From positions 6,115,266 through 6,179,265 of the forward strand of contig CM019713.1 of assembly GCA_009760885.1 (NCBI GenBank): DNA of 64,000 bases, written 5' to 3'. Positions 11,893 through 24,271 of this stretch are shown here, piece after piece. A program made the translations under genes and the position numbers. The stretch's first letter is position 1; every line of letters begins with the position of its first letter. The stretch comes from Achatina immaculata (taxonomy: Eukaryota > Mollusca > Gastropoda > Stylommatophora > Achatinidae). Below the pieces are notes generated by a model that ran no database searches, had not been told where the DNA came from, and saw only the letters and a program-made list of their open reading frames with translations.

Positions 11893-11922
<30 letters not shown>
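11893..11922. repeat. (AT)n microsatellite
   Basis: Perfect AT dinucleotide run immediately beyond the 3' end of the LINE-A copy. Confidence 0.9.
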
Positions 11923-11926
<4 letters not shown>

Positions 11927-11931
11927 TCATT

Positions 11932-14100
11932 CATTCATTTGCATGTTCCTTGCGGAACTTTGTCTACCTAACAGCTCTACTGTAGACCTCTCGGTTGTGA
12001 ACAAGATGGCTGCTGATGCATCCATTTGCAGATTATCAACAATGTCTTGCAGCCATCTTCGCCTTAGTCTTCCTCTCTTTCTTTTTCGCAATATGTACCC
12101 TTCCAAGACGGTCTTCTCTAGATTATCATGGCATTTAATTTGTCCAAAATATTTTAGTTTTCTTTCTTTAATCTTGTTTAATAGTCAGCCTTCTTCAATA
12201 TTAAGTTCTTGTAGTATGAATATATTTGTTCCTTTTGTGTCCATGATAATTGAAGAACTCTTCTGTAGCATTTACATTCAAAGGCATTTATGTGTTTCTC
12301 AGCTGTTTTGTTAAGTGTCCACGTCTCACAGGCATATTTTGCGGTGGAAAAGATGCATATCCTTAAATATCTTATTTTTGTGGTTCTGTCTGTTCTTTTA
12401 CACAGATTCTTTAGTTGTTTTACTTTCTGAAGAGCGATAGACGTTATTCTTTTAATTTCCCTCATTGTACCTCCATTATTAGTTAGTAGTGATTCAAGAT
12501 ATTCAAAACTCTCCACTTCTTCTAGTTTTTCCTCCTTGATATATATTTCAGCTGCCTTGTTTGTTTTGTCAGTTGTCATCAATTTAGTTTTCTTCGCATT
12601 AAGATAGAGGTTTTGCTCTTCGCTGTTCTTACGGACTGACATAATTAGTTTTTCCATTCCTTTTTGTGTTGTGGACAGTAATACTGTGTCATCAGCATAT
12701 CTAATCTCTGGTATTTCATAACCTCCAGGTGTTATAGCATTGTAATATTCTTCGTCTACATCTTCTCTAACATTCCTCATTATATTTCTGTATACAAGTT
12801 AAATAAGTAAGGCCACAATATGCACCCCTAACGGACCCCTTGTTTTATGTCAAACCAAATTGTTGTTTCACCATTTATTCTTGCTGCTGCCTGTTGGTCT
12901 AGATACATCAGTGATGTTAATTGTATCAAATGTGTTGGAAATCCCAGTTTTTTTCATTATTATTTCAAAGTTTCTGGTGTTGTACACAATCAAATGCCTT
13001 TGAGTAGTCAATAAAGGATAAATATAGGTTCACATTAAACTCTTTTGCATTTCTCTATTATTAATCTTATATTGAATATATGATCTTTCGATCCTCTTCC
13101 TTGCCTGAAACCAGCTTGGACGATAGTGACTTCTTCTTCTATTTTCTTATGAAGTCTACCCATTATGATTTTAACAGAATTTTACTAGCATGACTAATCA
13201 AGGCAAGAGTTTGTGCATAATTTCAGGTTAACCTTTTTGGCAGTGGTATGAATACAGTTCTTTTCCATTATTTTGGCCAAATACCTGAATGCCATATCTT
13301 TTTACATAGTGCATGATAGATTGTTACACATTCTTTTCCTCCTGCTTTAATACTTTCAGCTGTTATCTCATCTCATCCTGGTGATTTACCATTTTTCAGA
13401 CTCTTTATTGCCCATAAAACTTCTTCTATTGTCGGTTCGGGTTCTTTTTCCTCCAATAATAATTCACACTGTTGATTTTGCTTTCACAGTCAGTTGTTTC
13501 ATACATTCCTCTGCAATATTCCTTCCATCTTTCTAGAATTTTCTCTGTCTCTGTCAAGGTATTCCCCATCTCGTCACAAATTACATTTAGCTTAGATGTG
13601 ACATTTCTCGTCAATGTTTTCATTTCTTTAAACATTTCACTATCTCTTCCATACTTCTGATGTCCTTCTATTCTTTCACAACAATCATGTATGTAATGGT
13701 TTTTTTTTTGGTCTTTTCTTATGTTTCTTCGTACTTCTTTTGCTAAAGATTTATATTCTTCTTTGTTGTTGTTTGTCACTTTCCATTGCGTCTTCATTTC
13801 TCTACGTTGTTTTATCAGTTCCAGTGTGCCTTCTGTAATCCATCCATTCTTTAGTGTTTTTTTTTAACTGGAACCTTTAGCTGTTGCTATTAAAATATCT
13901 CTGGTCTGCGTAGCCATTTCATCTGGTGTCATCTCCTCCTGTACATCCATCAGGAATTCGAAACGGATCTTCACTTCTCTATTGTATTGTTCCAGTATTT
14001 TTGTAACATCGATGCGGAGTGGTCTTGATCCCGTAACTGTTTATCTTTATCTTCATGTTTGCTATTAATAACTCATGGTCCGTGTCACAATCAGCATATA
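11932..14100 (-). mobile_element. LINE-A, longest copy: RT and C-terminus, 5'-truncated
   Basis: The minus strand covers the end of the endonuclease-RT linker (CDTDHELLIANMKIK near 14040-14090), a linker/RT entry segment at 13797-13426, a heavily broken RT core at 13400-12780, and an intact 200-aa frame at 12780-12178. That frame has the RT catalytic motif IRYADDTVLLS, then YECETWTL-type and KHINAFECKCYRR motifs. The 3' part encodes the RGRPRRR/MDASAAG tail and ends at ATTCATTTGCATG read on plus. Many stops and frameshifts make it inactive. The APE endonuclease is missing except for its last residues. In life such proteins nick DNA and reverse-transcribe their own mRNA at the target. Confidence 0.8.
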
Positions 14101-14260
14101 TATTTCAAGCGGACAGTTATGTCCCGCTCAAAGAAATGGGCTCCCCTGAGTTAAATTCTGCCCTCTAATCGCGACTGGCCTAGCAAGCCGACTTGAATCT
14201 CTTTACCTCTCATAGAAAGCACAGAAAGAATAGACAGACTGATATAAACGGGAAACGACT
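14100..14260. other. spacer between two divergent LINEs
   Basis: No recognisable feature between the 5' edges of LINE-A (minus) and LINE-B (plus). Confidence 0.35.
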
Positions 14261-14261
14261 C

Positions 14262-17230
14262 GGACACATTAAATTTCAAAGAGACAGAAAAAAGCGATTC
14301 TTGAAGTATGTACTATCAGCATATGTGGCATAAATGATAAAAGGAGGAATTAGTGGAAGAAATGAAAAGGAGAAAAATAAAGGTCACGGGATTTGCAGAC
14401 ACCAAACTCAGAGGTAAAGGCTGTAAACAAATATATCAGAATTATGTTTTCCTATACACCGGATTGGATGAGGAAAACAGGCTGTCGGAATGATCATAGA
14501 ACCAACCACTGCTGACAAAATCTTGGAAATAAAATATGTATCAGAAAGAATTATAACTGTCTGAGTAAAAGAAAATGAGAAGACCACAACCTGTGTCCAG
14601 ATAAATGCTCCTTGTAATGCACCAGACATGGACGAAGAATGCGAGGAGTTCTTTGACAACCTTCATGATACACTAAACAACATAAGTAAAGAGGAAAATG
14701 TTATAATCGTGAGTGACGTCGATGCAAGACTGGGAACTAGCAGAACTGATGTGGCAGTCCACCTGGGTGCCTTCGGTGACCAGCAGTGTGTTAGAAATGG
14801 AAATGGTAGCAGACTCCTAGAACTGTGCAGCCAGCATGATCTTTTTATCACAAACACCTTCTTTAAACACAAATACACACATGATACAAATGGAATGATC
14901 TGGCACGCAGAAGCCAAACTGATGTCATACTAGCGAGGAACAACAAGAAAAGGTCAGTCACTGATGCAAGAGCGATACCCAACCTGAATTCAAGCTCAGA
15001 TCAAAAAGCAGTAGTATCGGTCATCAGGAAAAGCCATAACAGAACTCTCAGGGAGAAAAATGAAACAATAAAACTTAGCAAGCTGACGGAAGAGAGTGTG
15101 AAAGAAGAATATGAGAAGAAAATGGGAGAATTGTTCATAATCTTACCAATAGAAACAAAATCGGTGAAAAAAGGAATCGATCTTGCTCGAAACCAGCATT
15201 TTGGAAGCAGCAAAGAAAACATGTGGCTCTATGAAAAAAAGGAGGTAGAGAAATGAAAATAGCAAAATGGTGTAATGATAAGGTGAAAGAGGCAGTAAAA
15301 GAAAAGAAAAATAAATATAACGAATGGATGAGAAGTAAGCAGGAGCAAGACTACATTGAATATTGAATTGCAAGAAGACGCCCTAAGCGGGCAATAAAAG
15401 AAGCAAAGGTAAAATCATGGCAGGAATACAGTGAAGTATTAAACAACAATCACAAAGAAGCTATGACAATCTTTTATAAAAAGATCGGTGCAATGAGAAA
15501 GCGAGCAGAGCACCACGACCCATCAGTGATTGTGAACGATGTTAAGGGTGATCCAGTATGCTAACCAGAAAGGATAGTACAGCGACGGAGTTACTCAGTA
15601 TACCATCCTAGGCAAGCCAGACCCATGATAGCAGCACAGATGGTCTCATAGAACTGGAATCAGACATACTACAAGCTGAAATCAGAGAAGCCTTCAGAGA
15701 GGCCCCATTGAGCAAAGCCCCAGGATGTGATGGAATACCAATGAGGTAATCAAAAGTGCGAAAGAGGTTCGAATAGCTTGACTTCACAGACTCTATAACT
15801 TGGTATGGGAAAAACAAGAAACACCACAGGGCTGGAGAAACGCTGTATTTATTCCAATATGGAAGAAAAAAAAGCCAGTAAAAGGAATTGCAACCAATAT
15901 AGAGGCATTTCACTACTAAGCCATACTGGAAAAATGTTCTGTAAGATCATAGAAAACAGACTGCGACCAGTGATTGATCCACAATTAAATACAACTCAGA
16001 TGGGATTTTAAAAAATAGAAGCTGTACAGATGCCATCTTTTCCCTAAGACAACTAACAGAAAAATCAGTTGAACACAATCAGATACTGCACATAGCTTAC
16101 GTAGATCAAGAAAAATAATTTGATAGAATAAATAGATATAAACTGTACGAAATCTTACAGCGTTATGGAGCTAGTACACATCTGATCAACCTATGTAAAA
16201 ATCTATATGAAAACAGTCAGTGTACAGTTAGAACAAATGCAGGACACTCTTAACTGTTCATCATAAATTCTGGAGTGAGGCAAGGATGTGTACTATCTCC
16301 CTTACTGTTCATAACATACATTGACAGCATCTGCAACAAGCGAACATACACAATAAAAACTCCACTACAAAGATGCCCAAAAGCCCAACCCCAGAAAGAA
16401 TGCCAATAAACCCACAAAACCTTCCAGAAGACATATCTAAAATAGGAAAAATCTAAAATAAACGAACTTTTTTTTGCTGACGATCAAGCACTTATAGCCA
16501 AATCAGAAAAAAAGACCTACAGCAGAATATAGATAATTTAACAAGGACATGTAAAAGCCACAACATGAAGATCAGTGCTGAAAAAACAGAGCTCATAACC
16601 ATAGCGAGAGAAGAAATACAAACAAAGGTTTTCCTAGCCAACCAGGTCTCGAAACAAAGTGAAACATTTCAAACACCCAGGTAGCGTAATATCATCTTCA
16701 AGGACAAGTTTCGCTGAGACTGAGAACAGATGCAATAAAGCAAATCAGGTCATTGGACAAAAACAAATGCACCAAAAATGAAATAAAAAGGACACTACAA
16801 CATAATTTTCCTCCCACATCTATGCTGTCAATGTCACACATGGACACTAACAGCCAAGAGCAAAAGAAAAATCATCACAACTGAAATGAATGAGATGTTT
16901 AAGGAGAATACTAAATGTGACAAGAAGAAACCAAATAAGAAATTACCCCATCAGGGCAAAGGTTGGAGTAACATCAGTATTAAACAGTATCCAGATACGG
17001 CAAGTCAAATGCTTTGACCATATTGCAATAGTTACAACCAGACAGTATATCACAGAAAACATTCATGCTAAGATTTGTAAGTAACAGAGGAAGAGGCCAC
17101 CCACGCAGGACATGGACAGAGAAAATTACAGAAGCATTAAAACATTCCGTTGTGTGAAGCAAAATCGTCGAGCCCTATTAAGACGTCCATTTCTCCCCTG
17201 GACACCGAAAGGTGTATGAAGAAGGAGACA
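14262..17230 (+). mobile_element. LINE-B, nearly full ORF2, inactivated
   Basis: The plus strand shows, in order: an APE-type endonuclease (about 14300-14935) with an ICGIND start region and a DNA-binding/catalytic SDVDARLG stretch where related proteins have GDFNA; a linker; an RT domain (15800-16520) with NQYRGISLL, a broken D-containing motif A near 16105, SGVRQGCVLSPLLF and the catalytic FFADDQALIA; and a C-terminal tail to about 17110. Frames are interrupted by stops, for example right after VDQEK, and by several shifts. The 3' end runs into (AT)n at 17239. Unlike the 5'-truncated copies around it, it keeps most of the ORF. Confidence 0.8.
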
Positions 17231-17238
17231 AGACAAGG

Positions 17239-17240
17239 CA

Positions 17241-17286
<46 letters not shown>
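17239..17286. repeat. (AT)n microsatellite
   Basis: Perfect AT dinucleotide run at the LINE-B 3' boundary. Confidence 0.95.
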
Positions 17287-17288
<2 letters not shown>

Positions 17289-17289
17289 T

Positions 17290-17700
17290 TTAATACCATA
17301 GTTGTGAGCAGATGAAAATAACGTTTATATCAAGTTCTTCATATAGTTTCCCTGCAGGTCCATGTAATTTTTGTATCGTTCCATAATCTCTTCATTCCTT
17401 GGGAGAAGAAGCTTTTCAGCTGGTCCCTATTACAGGTCTGAACACGCTCCCTTATACTCATCATCAAAGGTGAACTTGCGATCGCCTAGAGCCTCTTGAA
17501 GAGGACCGAGGGCATGCTAATCGCTTGGCGCCAGACCTGGACTTTAAGGGGTAATGAGGAAAGAGCAAATGTCTCCACTGCTACGACCACTGCATGGAAT
17601 ATGCATTTGTCCTTGTACAAGAAAACTGATTTTGTCGGGAATTCATGAACGTTTGGTGAGTCATAGTGTTTTCACTTCTGACTCAACATTCTACGGTGAC
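17290..17700 (-). pseudogene. mariner transposase C-terminal remnant
   Basis: Minus-strand pieces in different frames match a DD34D mariner C-terminus: PGLAPSD, GPLQEALGDRKFTFDDEYKG, then a segment equivalent to RDQ..FFSQGM, and ERYKNYMDLQGNYMKN just before the stop. The third catalytic Asp is within PGLAPSD. Upstream, near 17690, similarity fades. Frameshifts and stops make it inactive. The N-terminal helix-turn-helix is absent. Confidence 0.6.
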
Positions 17701-18852
17701 TTTCGGCAGGTTTCGCTCCCTCTGCCCAAAGAAATCTCGTTGTGGCGCGTTGTTCATCACTGGTGCAATCCCGTAGCGCAAGGTTCATGTTTACATGCGT
17801 ATTTGACCTTGGCTTTAACTAGTCTAAGAACAAACAAACAAACAAACAAAACTGCGCTGTGCGTGTTCAAACTACCCATCAGCCATTGCGAATGCTTTGC
17901 GTTGTGCCAGCTTATATTCGCTGTTGTTACAGCGTAATTTTCAAATACTTTCTTTTCCAGAATCGGTATACTAAGCCAACTCTGCAAGCCAACATTAGTA
18001 TGGTCACGAGAATTTATGACACATCTGTTCATACGGGCACTTTCACGTTGTAGGAAGCGTCTAATTAACAAATCAAATACAAATGGTGAAGGAAAACTAC
18101 TAAAGATTATCTTGATTTACCACATGCAATAATTATTATAACCCCAAATTACTACTCCATATTCTGGGCTATTGCCCACGGCGATATATTTTTAGGATTT
18201 CAGATTGCAAATTTCGTGTAAAAAAAAAAAAACAAAACAAATTTAATTAAATCACACGTGTCCTTACTCAAGCGAGAGTAGATAAAGAGTGTACATATGC
18301 AGGAGTATGTATGTGTATGGGAGCGAGAGAGCGAGTATGGCTAATGAGCGGTGCAGCAAATCTTCCTCCCGTAGTGACACAGGCGGCAGAATCGAGGTCT
18401 TGAATAGCTCGCGCGTGAAAGTAAAATATTTATTTTTTCTAAATTATCCAGAGCACGGCAATCTAAGAACGTCAATAATAAAACCTGGACACGTTAGAGA
18501 CTCCTCCCACTATTCACAAAAACTGGCGTAAGAACGTTACTTAAATATTGGCAGTCTCCTCCTCTTTCTTGGCAGAAGGAAGTAAAGATGAACCGGAGAG
18601 ATTTGAAGAGGTCTGTAGAGAGAGGAAGTCAGATTGTCTGTTCAAGACAAATCTACGTGGAAAATACTTCCTCGTTGCTTGTAAACCTGAGAAGATGGTA
18701 ACAGATTCAGGACAAATTGTAACACTAATCTTTTTCTTTTTCCAGTTCTTATGTCAATTTGGGACAGGACAACGATTTGAAGTGATGGGGAACAAAAGAT
18801 GCAACGTTATTAAACGAATGCAAATATAGGAATTAAAGAAAGCTGAGAACTG

Positions 18853-18854
<2 letters not shown>
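17700..18854. other. no supported gene
   Basis: Open frames of 64-127 aa occur (for example 17757-18071 minus and 18548-18829 plus), but none has recognisable domains. They overlap on opposite strands, as chance frames do. Confidence 0.4.

Positions 18855-18856
<2 letters not shown>

Positions 18857-18904
<48 letters not shown>
18857..18904. repeat. (AT)n microsatellite
   Basis: Perfect AT dinucleotide run next to a LINE 3' end. Confidence 0.95.
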
Positions 18905-18906
<2 letters not shown>

Positions 18907-18919
18907 TTTATACCATGTG

Positions 18920-19310
18920 CCGGTTTGATATTTTCCACCAGTCCATATGGTGAATTTTTTTGGGTACAATCTCGTTAGATTGTCCATGATTTTATTTCCT
19001 CTTGGTTTTCCCCTGCCTCTCTTCTCATTTATTTTACCTGTTTTTGTGATGTTTTCAGTCCTCCTCATCTTATTATATGTCCAATGAATGATGAACGTCG
19101 GTTTCTTATGGATTTAATTAGGTTCCAATCTACATTTGCTTTTGTTAGACTTCCCCTGTTTGTCATCTTAGCTGTCCATGGTATTCTTAACATTCTTCTA
19201 ATGAGCAACATCTCTGTTGCCTCTAGTGATCTTTCCATCGATCTATTGATTGCCAGTGACTCACGTCCATGGAGTAGGAAGAATATACAAGTATCAGTTA
19301 TGTTTTTTTA
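18920..19310 (-). mobile_element. LINE-E-like 3' fragment
   Basis: The minus strand has the LINE-E-type tail order: an ML..NVKNTMDS region, then TGKINEKRGRGKPRGNKIMD and DNLTR. Related to the copies at 31916 and 63286 but clearly diverged. Stops present. Confidence 0.6.
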
Positions 19311-19417
19311 ATATGTTTAATTTAAAAAATAAAAGTAAGATAACTCTGTCGTGCTATAAAGGAAGCTTGAGGATATGTTAGTTTGTTTTTTTTAAATTTT
19401 ACTTGACCTATCATCAC

Positions 19418-19430
19418 ACAATTGGGTGAT

Positions 19431-19465
<35 letters not shown>

Positions 19466-19800
19466 TATCATCATCATCGTCATAGCGTTGGCGTTCATGT
19501 TTCACCATAGTACCCGATCCTTCATGAAGGCCATCAGTTCAGTTGGTGATCTCATCTCATACTATCTCATCAAATTATCCAGTACCATTTTTTCTCAGCC
19601 TCCCCCTGACTCTTCTTGCCTCTAATTTTCCTGTTGTTACAATATATTTTCAGTGTCCCCTTTTCTCATTGCATGTCGTATGGAAGTACAATGCCTCTCT
19701 CGTATTTATTGACAAGATTATTTTTGTCGTTTCATCTCATACACTCTTCATTAATAGTCTTTGCTGTCCAGGGCGAAGTGACCAGCAAAACGCTTGCTGC
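19418..19800 (-). mobile_element. LINE-E 3' end with (ATC)n tail
   Basis: The minus strand encodes a damaged LINE-E C-terminus with the equivalent of the RSPTELMA.MKDRV and WTAKITNE segments. The 3' end is followed by a (TGA)n tail read on minus (19430-19487). Beyond the tail there is no LINE-A sequence, unlike the two composite loci. Confidence 0.65.
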
Positions 19801-20063
19801 ATCCGGGACTCTATGGAGTGCGTGTAGGCACTGCTTCATTTTGTGAATTCACTTCGCAAGAAAACTGAAGCGTGTCCTGTATATCACTTATACGTTCCTA
19901 GTTGTTGTTTTTTTTAAATCCGCAGAAATACGGACGAACGGGACACATCACACACACCACACACACACACATAAACACAAAACAGACTTGTAAGAGCAGA
20001 TCTATGACCAGGTAGTGAAAAACCTTTCTTTTATGAAACAGTGCAATGGGATTGTAATCTCAA

Positions 20064-20305
20064 TTAACTCTTTCACTCCGGCATTAAGTTTCATGCTCAG
20101 CCAGAAAAAAAAAATTAGATGAGAAGTTTTGGTAGAAAGAAACTGGAAGGAAGTTATTCTATAATGTAAAACTGTAGGCTGGGTTATAAATGTGCTGATT
20201 TTTACTTTATTTCGGTTTTGGTTAAGTATAACTCTGGGTACTAATTCGTATTAATGTCCAGGATCTACTAACACTGCCGGTATTGTTCTGGAATAAAAGA
20301 GTTAA
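20064..20305 (+). mobile_element. complete TTAA-flanked MITE (piggyBac-like)
   Basis: A 234-bp noncoding element with TTAA at both borders (20064-20067 and 20302-20305). Its outer ends are CTCTTT and AAAGAG, extending to CTCTTTCACTCC at the left; a second copy at about 3000 has the fuller right end GGAGTGAAAGAG. The exact TTAA duplication is the hallmark of the piggyBac superfamily. It has no coding frame, so it would depend on a transposase elsewhere. Confidence 0.6.
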
Positions 20306-20309
20306 TATT

Positions 20310-20457
20310 GGTGACGGTTACTTGAAATGTTTAAGAAACTAGAACATGGAATATGAGAATGATGGCTGAGAAAAGAAAAATTAGATAGCTAGGGAGAGAG
20401 AAAGAAAGAGAGAGAGAGAGATAGAGAGGGAGGGAGGGAAGGAGAGGAGAGAATAGG

Positions 20458-20493
<36 letters not shown>

Positions 20494-21280
20494 TAAATAT
20501 ACGCAGAAACTGTGAACTGAAAAAAAAAATAGATGAAGTCTCGAAAGGTGTCATTCAGAAAACACTTAAGAATAAAAAAAACTTGCAGAAATAAGAATAT
20601 GTTGTGCAACATCTTAGTTATGAGCTTTGTGTGTGTACATTTGTGAAAGAGAGAAAAATAACCAGGAGAAAGAGACAGTTAGAAATCAAGAAATATATAT
20701 GTATTATATATATAGAGAGAGAAAGAGAAAGCGAGAGACCTAGCGAAGAGAAAAAGAGATATAATAAGCATGTAGGCATTCCTGTGCCAGAAAAAAACTA
20801 AAATTAGTGACTGTAACTACAGAAAACTGGACATTTTTAAGATGGACAATCAGAAATTTGTGAAAACAGATATTTTTACTTTTGCCTTAGCCGGATACCA
20901 CCTGATGAATAACCCCACAAAAACTTCCTTTCTTAAAAAAAATGAATAACTAAAGCCTAAAGCCAAAACAACATCTGTAAGTTTTCCTCTCCTCCCTCTC
21001 CCTTTTTTCCATTTTCATCCCACTGCCCCTCCCCAATCAGTACTGCATTATTTCCAAAATAAAACTAAACCTAAGCTATTATCCTATCAACACTTTTTCT
21101 CAACAGAATGCTGCAAAACAACGGAAAGAAAATGGTCACATCATAATTCCATAGAAATTGTCCAGGACAGATTTTGAAAAAACGCTAAAACTGCGAGTCA
21201 TACCTAATAAATATTGCATGCTTAAAACAAACGTGAAGATTTGAGAATGGTTACAGTAAAAGACTGAAAATAGACTGGTT
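20310..21280. other. no gene; (GA)n microsatellite at 20395-20490
   Basis: Besides the GA-rich tract and a second short one at 20715-20760, nothing recognised. Confidence 0.5.
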
Positions 21281-21289
21281 ACTGTTCCG

Positions 21290-21560
21290 ATAAAACTCTA
21301 CAAAGACCACAGGGACGCCCCCGCGAAGGATAACTGGCAAAAAGAAAAAGAGAGGCCAACGAAAGAAAACTTTCGAAGAAGGTTTAGTGGAAGTCGAGGT
21401 GTGAACAGCCTGTAATACAGCTGGGGCTGTGTACAAAGGTTAGCTACAGACAGTGACAAAATGAAGGAACATATGCTGCTCTCCCACCAGATATCTGAAG
21501 GCGTACCGATATGTGATTGCTTAGTCAATGGGCGTGGATGGGTGAATGAATGAAGAGTCT
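21290..21560 (+). mobile_element. probable LINE 3' fragment, family unassigned
   Basis: The plus strand has PRRITGKKKKRGQRKKTFEE and EGLVEVEV, the basic GRPRKT-like segment found near the ORF2 C-terminus of the LINEs here, but with no close second copy in the window. Weak call. Confidence 0.3.
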
Positions 21561-21760
21561 CTCACCACGGAGACACGCATGGCCCACACAGAGGAAAACC
21601 CTAAAGGAAAGCAAATACCCAGGTGAGAACTACATCACCATCAATAAAAGGTGGAGCGCCTGACAGCATAATACAAGATCAATAAAAGGGGCAGACGTTG
21701 CAAATGACAGCCACCTTGAGCTGTGTCAGGTCGAGGCAAAGGCGAAGTGAAAATGATAAA

Positions 21761-21761
<1 letters not shown>

Positions 21762-21806
<45 letters not shown>
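21762..21806. repeat. (GA)n microsatellite
   Basis: Perfect GA dinucleotide run. Confidence 0.95.
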
Positions 21807-21807
<1 letters not shown>

Positions 21808-21915
21808 CGAAGTCGAATGGAGACTGAAATATGACAGTTTGGAATTGCTTGCTAGAAACTACACAAAAGACCAGGTTTTATAAATTAGGAGGAAAATGTT
21901 TTTAAATTACTTGCA

Positions 21916-22262
21916 GTCCTGGTGTTACTACCGTGTTCCGTTCCTACGTCTGTTCGTAAGTCGAATTTGGACGTAAGTCGGAATAGTTAAATACTGTTCG
22001 TATCAAATGCCAATTAGTCAAATGTTTACCCTACTGCATAGTATACAGTATACCTTACTGTGCATTATTCTTTTTAAACATTAAAGAAATCGTCAAAACG
22101 CTGTAAACGCCCAATGTTTTGAGCCGGGCCACAAACTAAAGCCCGTTTGCTTTACGGACCATTACATATACTAGAATTTTTAAAACAGTGGACTTTAAGG
22201 CGTTCGTCCGTAAGTACCTGTTGTAAAGTGGACATTCGTAAACCCCGGGGGTTGCCTGTAAT
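21916..22262. mobile_element. candidate nonautonomous DNA transposon
   Basis: About 345 bp whose ends are imperfect inverted repeats: GCAGTCCTGGTGTTACTACC at the left and, read on minus from the right, TACAGGCAACCCCCGGGGTT. Both ends continue with ACGTAAGTCGGA- or TACTTACGGACGAACG-type sequence. I recall this style from pogo/Tigger-like nonautonomous elements, but identity between the arms is low. Confidence 0.35.
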
Positions 22263-22604
22263 GAAAACACTGCTGCTCTGGCTATAGAGTTACCATACAA
22301 GCAATGAAACAAATGAAAATAACTATTCTATTTTCGTAAAAGAAACCTTAATTAAGTGTATGTACTTCTCCTCGTAGGATCTTTTTTTTTTAAACGAATC
22401 TCGTAGTTTGTTTTTCTGTGAAGTACATATATATGTTAACTTTCTTCTATAATACGCTGAATCGGGTTTATGTGCAATGAATTTCATCAGTTATCCGTTT
22501 TTTTTATATATAGGCAAAGGTAATTCGGTCATGTCCTTGAGACACATAGGGATATGGTGTTAGTGTCCATATTTTTGTATATATATATATATAATATAGT
22601 ATTA

Positions 22605-22735
22605 TATATACTTATACCTAACAATTAGTCCATACTTAACTATACTTATACCTAAAAACTATTCTATATTTATATATACTTGTATCTAAAAACTATTCTA
22701 TACTTATCTATACTTGTACCTAAAAACTATTCGTA
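22605..22735. repeat. about 30-bp AT-rich minisatellite
   Basis: Four to five units containing TATACTTATACCTAAAAACT. Confidence 0.75.
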
Positions 22736-22750
22736 GTCAACAGTTTTCCA

Positions 22751-22985
22751 TTAACTCTTTCACTCTAAAACGACACTGACAATGTTAGTGTATCTTGCAA
22801 GCCAACGTGGATCAGTGCTCGGAGTGATATTTGTGCAAAATTTAAATGAATCGAAAAGTAGAACATTTCTAACCCAAGACATATTTTTAAAATATAAACT
22901 TCCTCCAGTTTATTTCTGTCAAAATTTCTCGTCTAATTTTGTACTGTCAAGCTTGGAAATTACTTTAGTTTCTACTTCTATGTAA
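22751..22985 (+). mobile_element. TTAA-MITE family copy with left terminus
   Basis: Begins TTAACTCTTTCACTCT, the MITE end with its target TTAA, and shares the interior of the copy at 2790. The right end was not found. Confidence 0.5.
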
Positions 22986-23479
22986 CAGTTGTTTTTTTTC
23001 TTCCATTGAAGTTTATCGTATTTATCAAAATGAATTTTAACAGATGTATCCACTGAATTTTAATCGTTTGTTTTTCATTAAACTTTAACAGAGTTTCACA
23101 TTGGATTTTAACTAAACTCATTTCGAGTATTTGAATCTTTGGAATTTTTTTTAAATGAACAGTTTCAGAAGTCTGTTCATCCGCTGCGACTTCTTCCACC
23201 TTAGAAAACTGCATGAAGAGTAAACGCTCATCTCATCTGATTTAAATAGGATAACTGAACAACTGCTATTTAATTATTTTAAAAAATTTATTAATTATAT
23301 TTCCTCCCTTTTACATTTTAATTAGGTGAATAATTAATAGTTAAACAGAAACACTTGCTGAATAATTCTTTCATAATTAAATACTTGCTCTGTTTTGTAC
23401 ATATTGCTCTTTTTTAAGCAAAAAAAAAAAACAGCGCCGTTTCGTAAGTAACCGATAATTTAATCATAAAAAGTAATTA

Positions 23480-23790
23480 ATTAAACTCAAAGCATAATAT
23501 AACTGAGACATAAAACATAAATTAAGCTTAAACATAATTTAAATATGAAACATAATTTAGACATAAAAAAAAATAGTAAAACAATAGAATTTAAACATAA
23601 AACAAAACTTCTGCTTAAATATAAATATGAAACATAGTTAAGACATAAAAAATAATTTAAACATAAAACAAATTAAAGAAAAACATAATTTAAAATATAA
23701 CACATAATTTAAACGCAAAAAGATGTATAAAACGTAATATAGTTTAAACATATAACATAGTTTAAACATATAAGAGAACTCTGTTTCTGC
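23480..23790. repeat. AT-rich repeat of TTTAAACATAAAACATAA units
   Basis: Irregular tandem repetition of ATAATTTAAACATAAAAC-like words. Confidence 0.7.
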
Positions 23791-23874
23791 CAATAAATCA
23801 AAAGAAACAGCTCACAAGCAACATCTTTAGCTTCGCTGATGAAGAAATCCAGATAAGCTAATTTCACGGCTAAA

Positions 23875-24140
23875 TTAAAGATAAAGCTAGCCCTGTTATG
23901 CCTGCTATGCAAGGCACCTGGAAAGTATGGTGTCCACATATTCATTGACCTGTCGGCACGTTCAAGGGTGATCTGAGTAAACATCAAACCCGTCCAATTT
24001 TCATTCCTCACCTCCTTAAGGAACCAGGTACCCATTTTTACAGCTGGGTGACTGAGTCGCCTCCTGTAGGCTTCGAACCACCGATCTTCGCCATGAGAGA
24101 TTAATGCGCTGACCACTTCGCCATTCAGGCGCAGATGTCG
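23875..24140 (-). mobile_element. SINE-2 (tRNA-headed) copy
   Basis: Read on minus: GGCGAAGTGGTCAGCGCATT (A-box region), GGTTCGAAGCC (B-box), then the shared body and the CATAACAGGGCTAGC tail. Mild divergence from the copy at 57298. Confidence 0.65.
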
Positions 24141-24271
24141 CAAATGATGTCTGCCAAATCGGTAAATTACACCTATTGTCGCAGTGCATAAAATCACTCA
24201 TATCTGACCGGTAAAATGTTGTAAAATGTAAAATAGAAATGACGACTGCGGTAAAATTGTTTCTAGTAATG

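Noticed and set aside
17554..17937. 127-aa plus frame
   Set aside because: Its first part is antisense to the mariner remnant on minus; the rest has no domain.
18548..18829. 93-aa frame without low complexity
   Set aside because: No recognised domain, no second copy, no splice or promoter evidence, and an AT-rich setting. Chance cannot be excluded.
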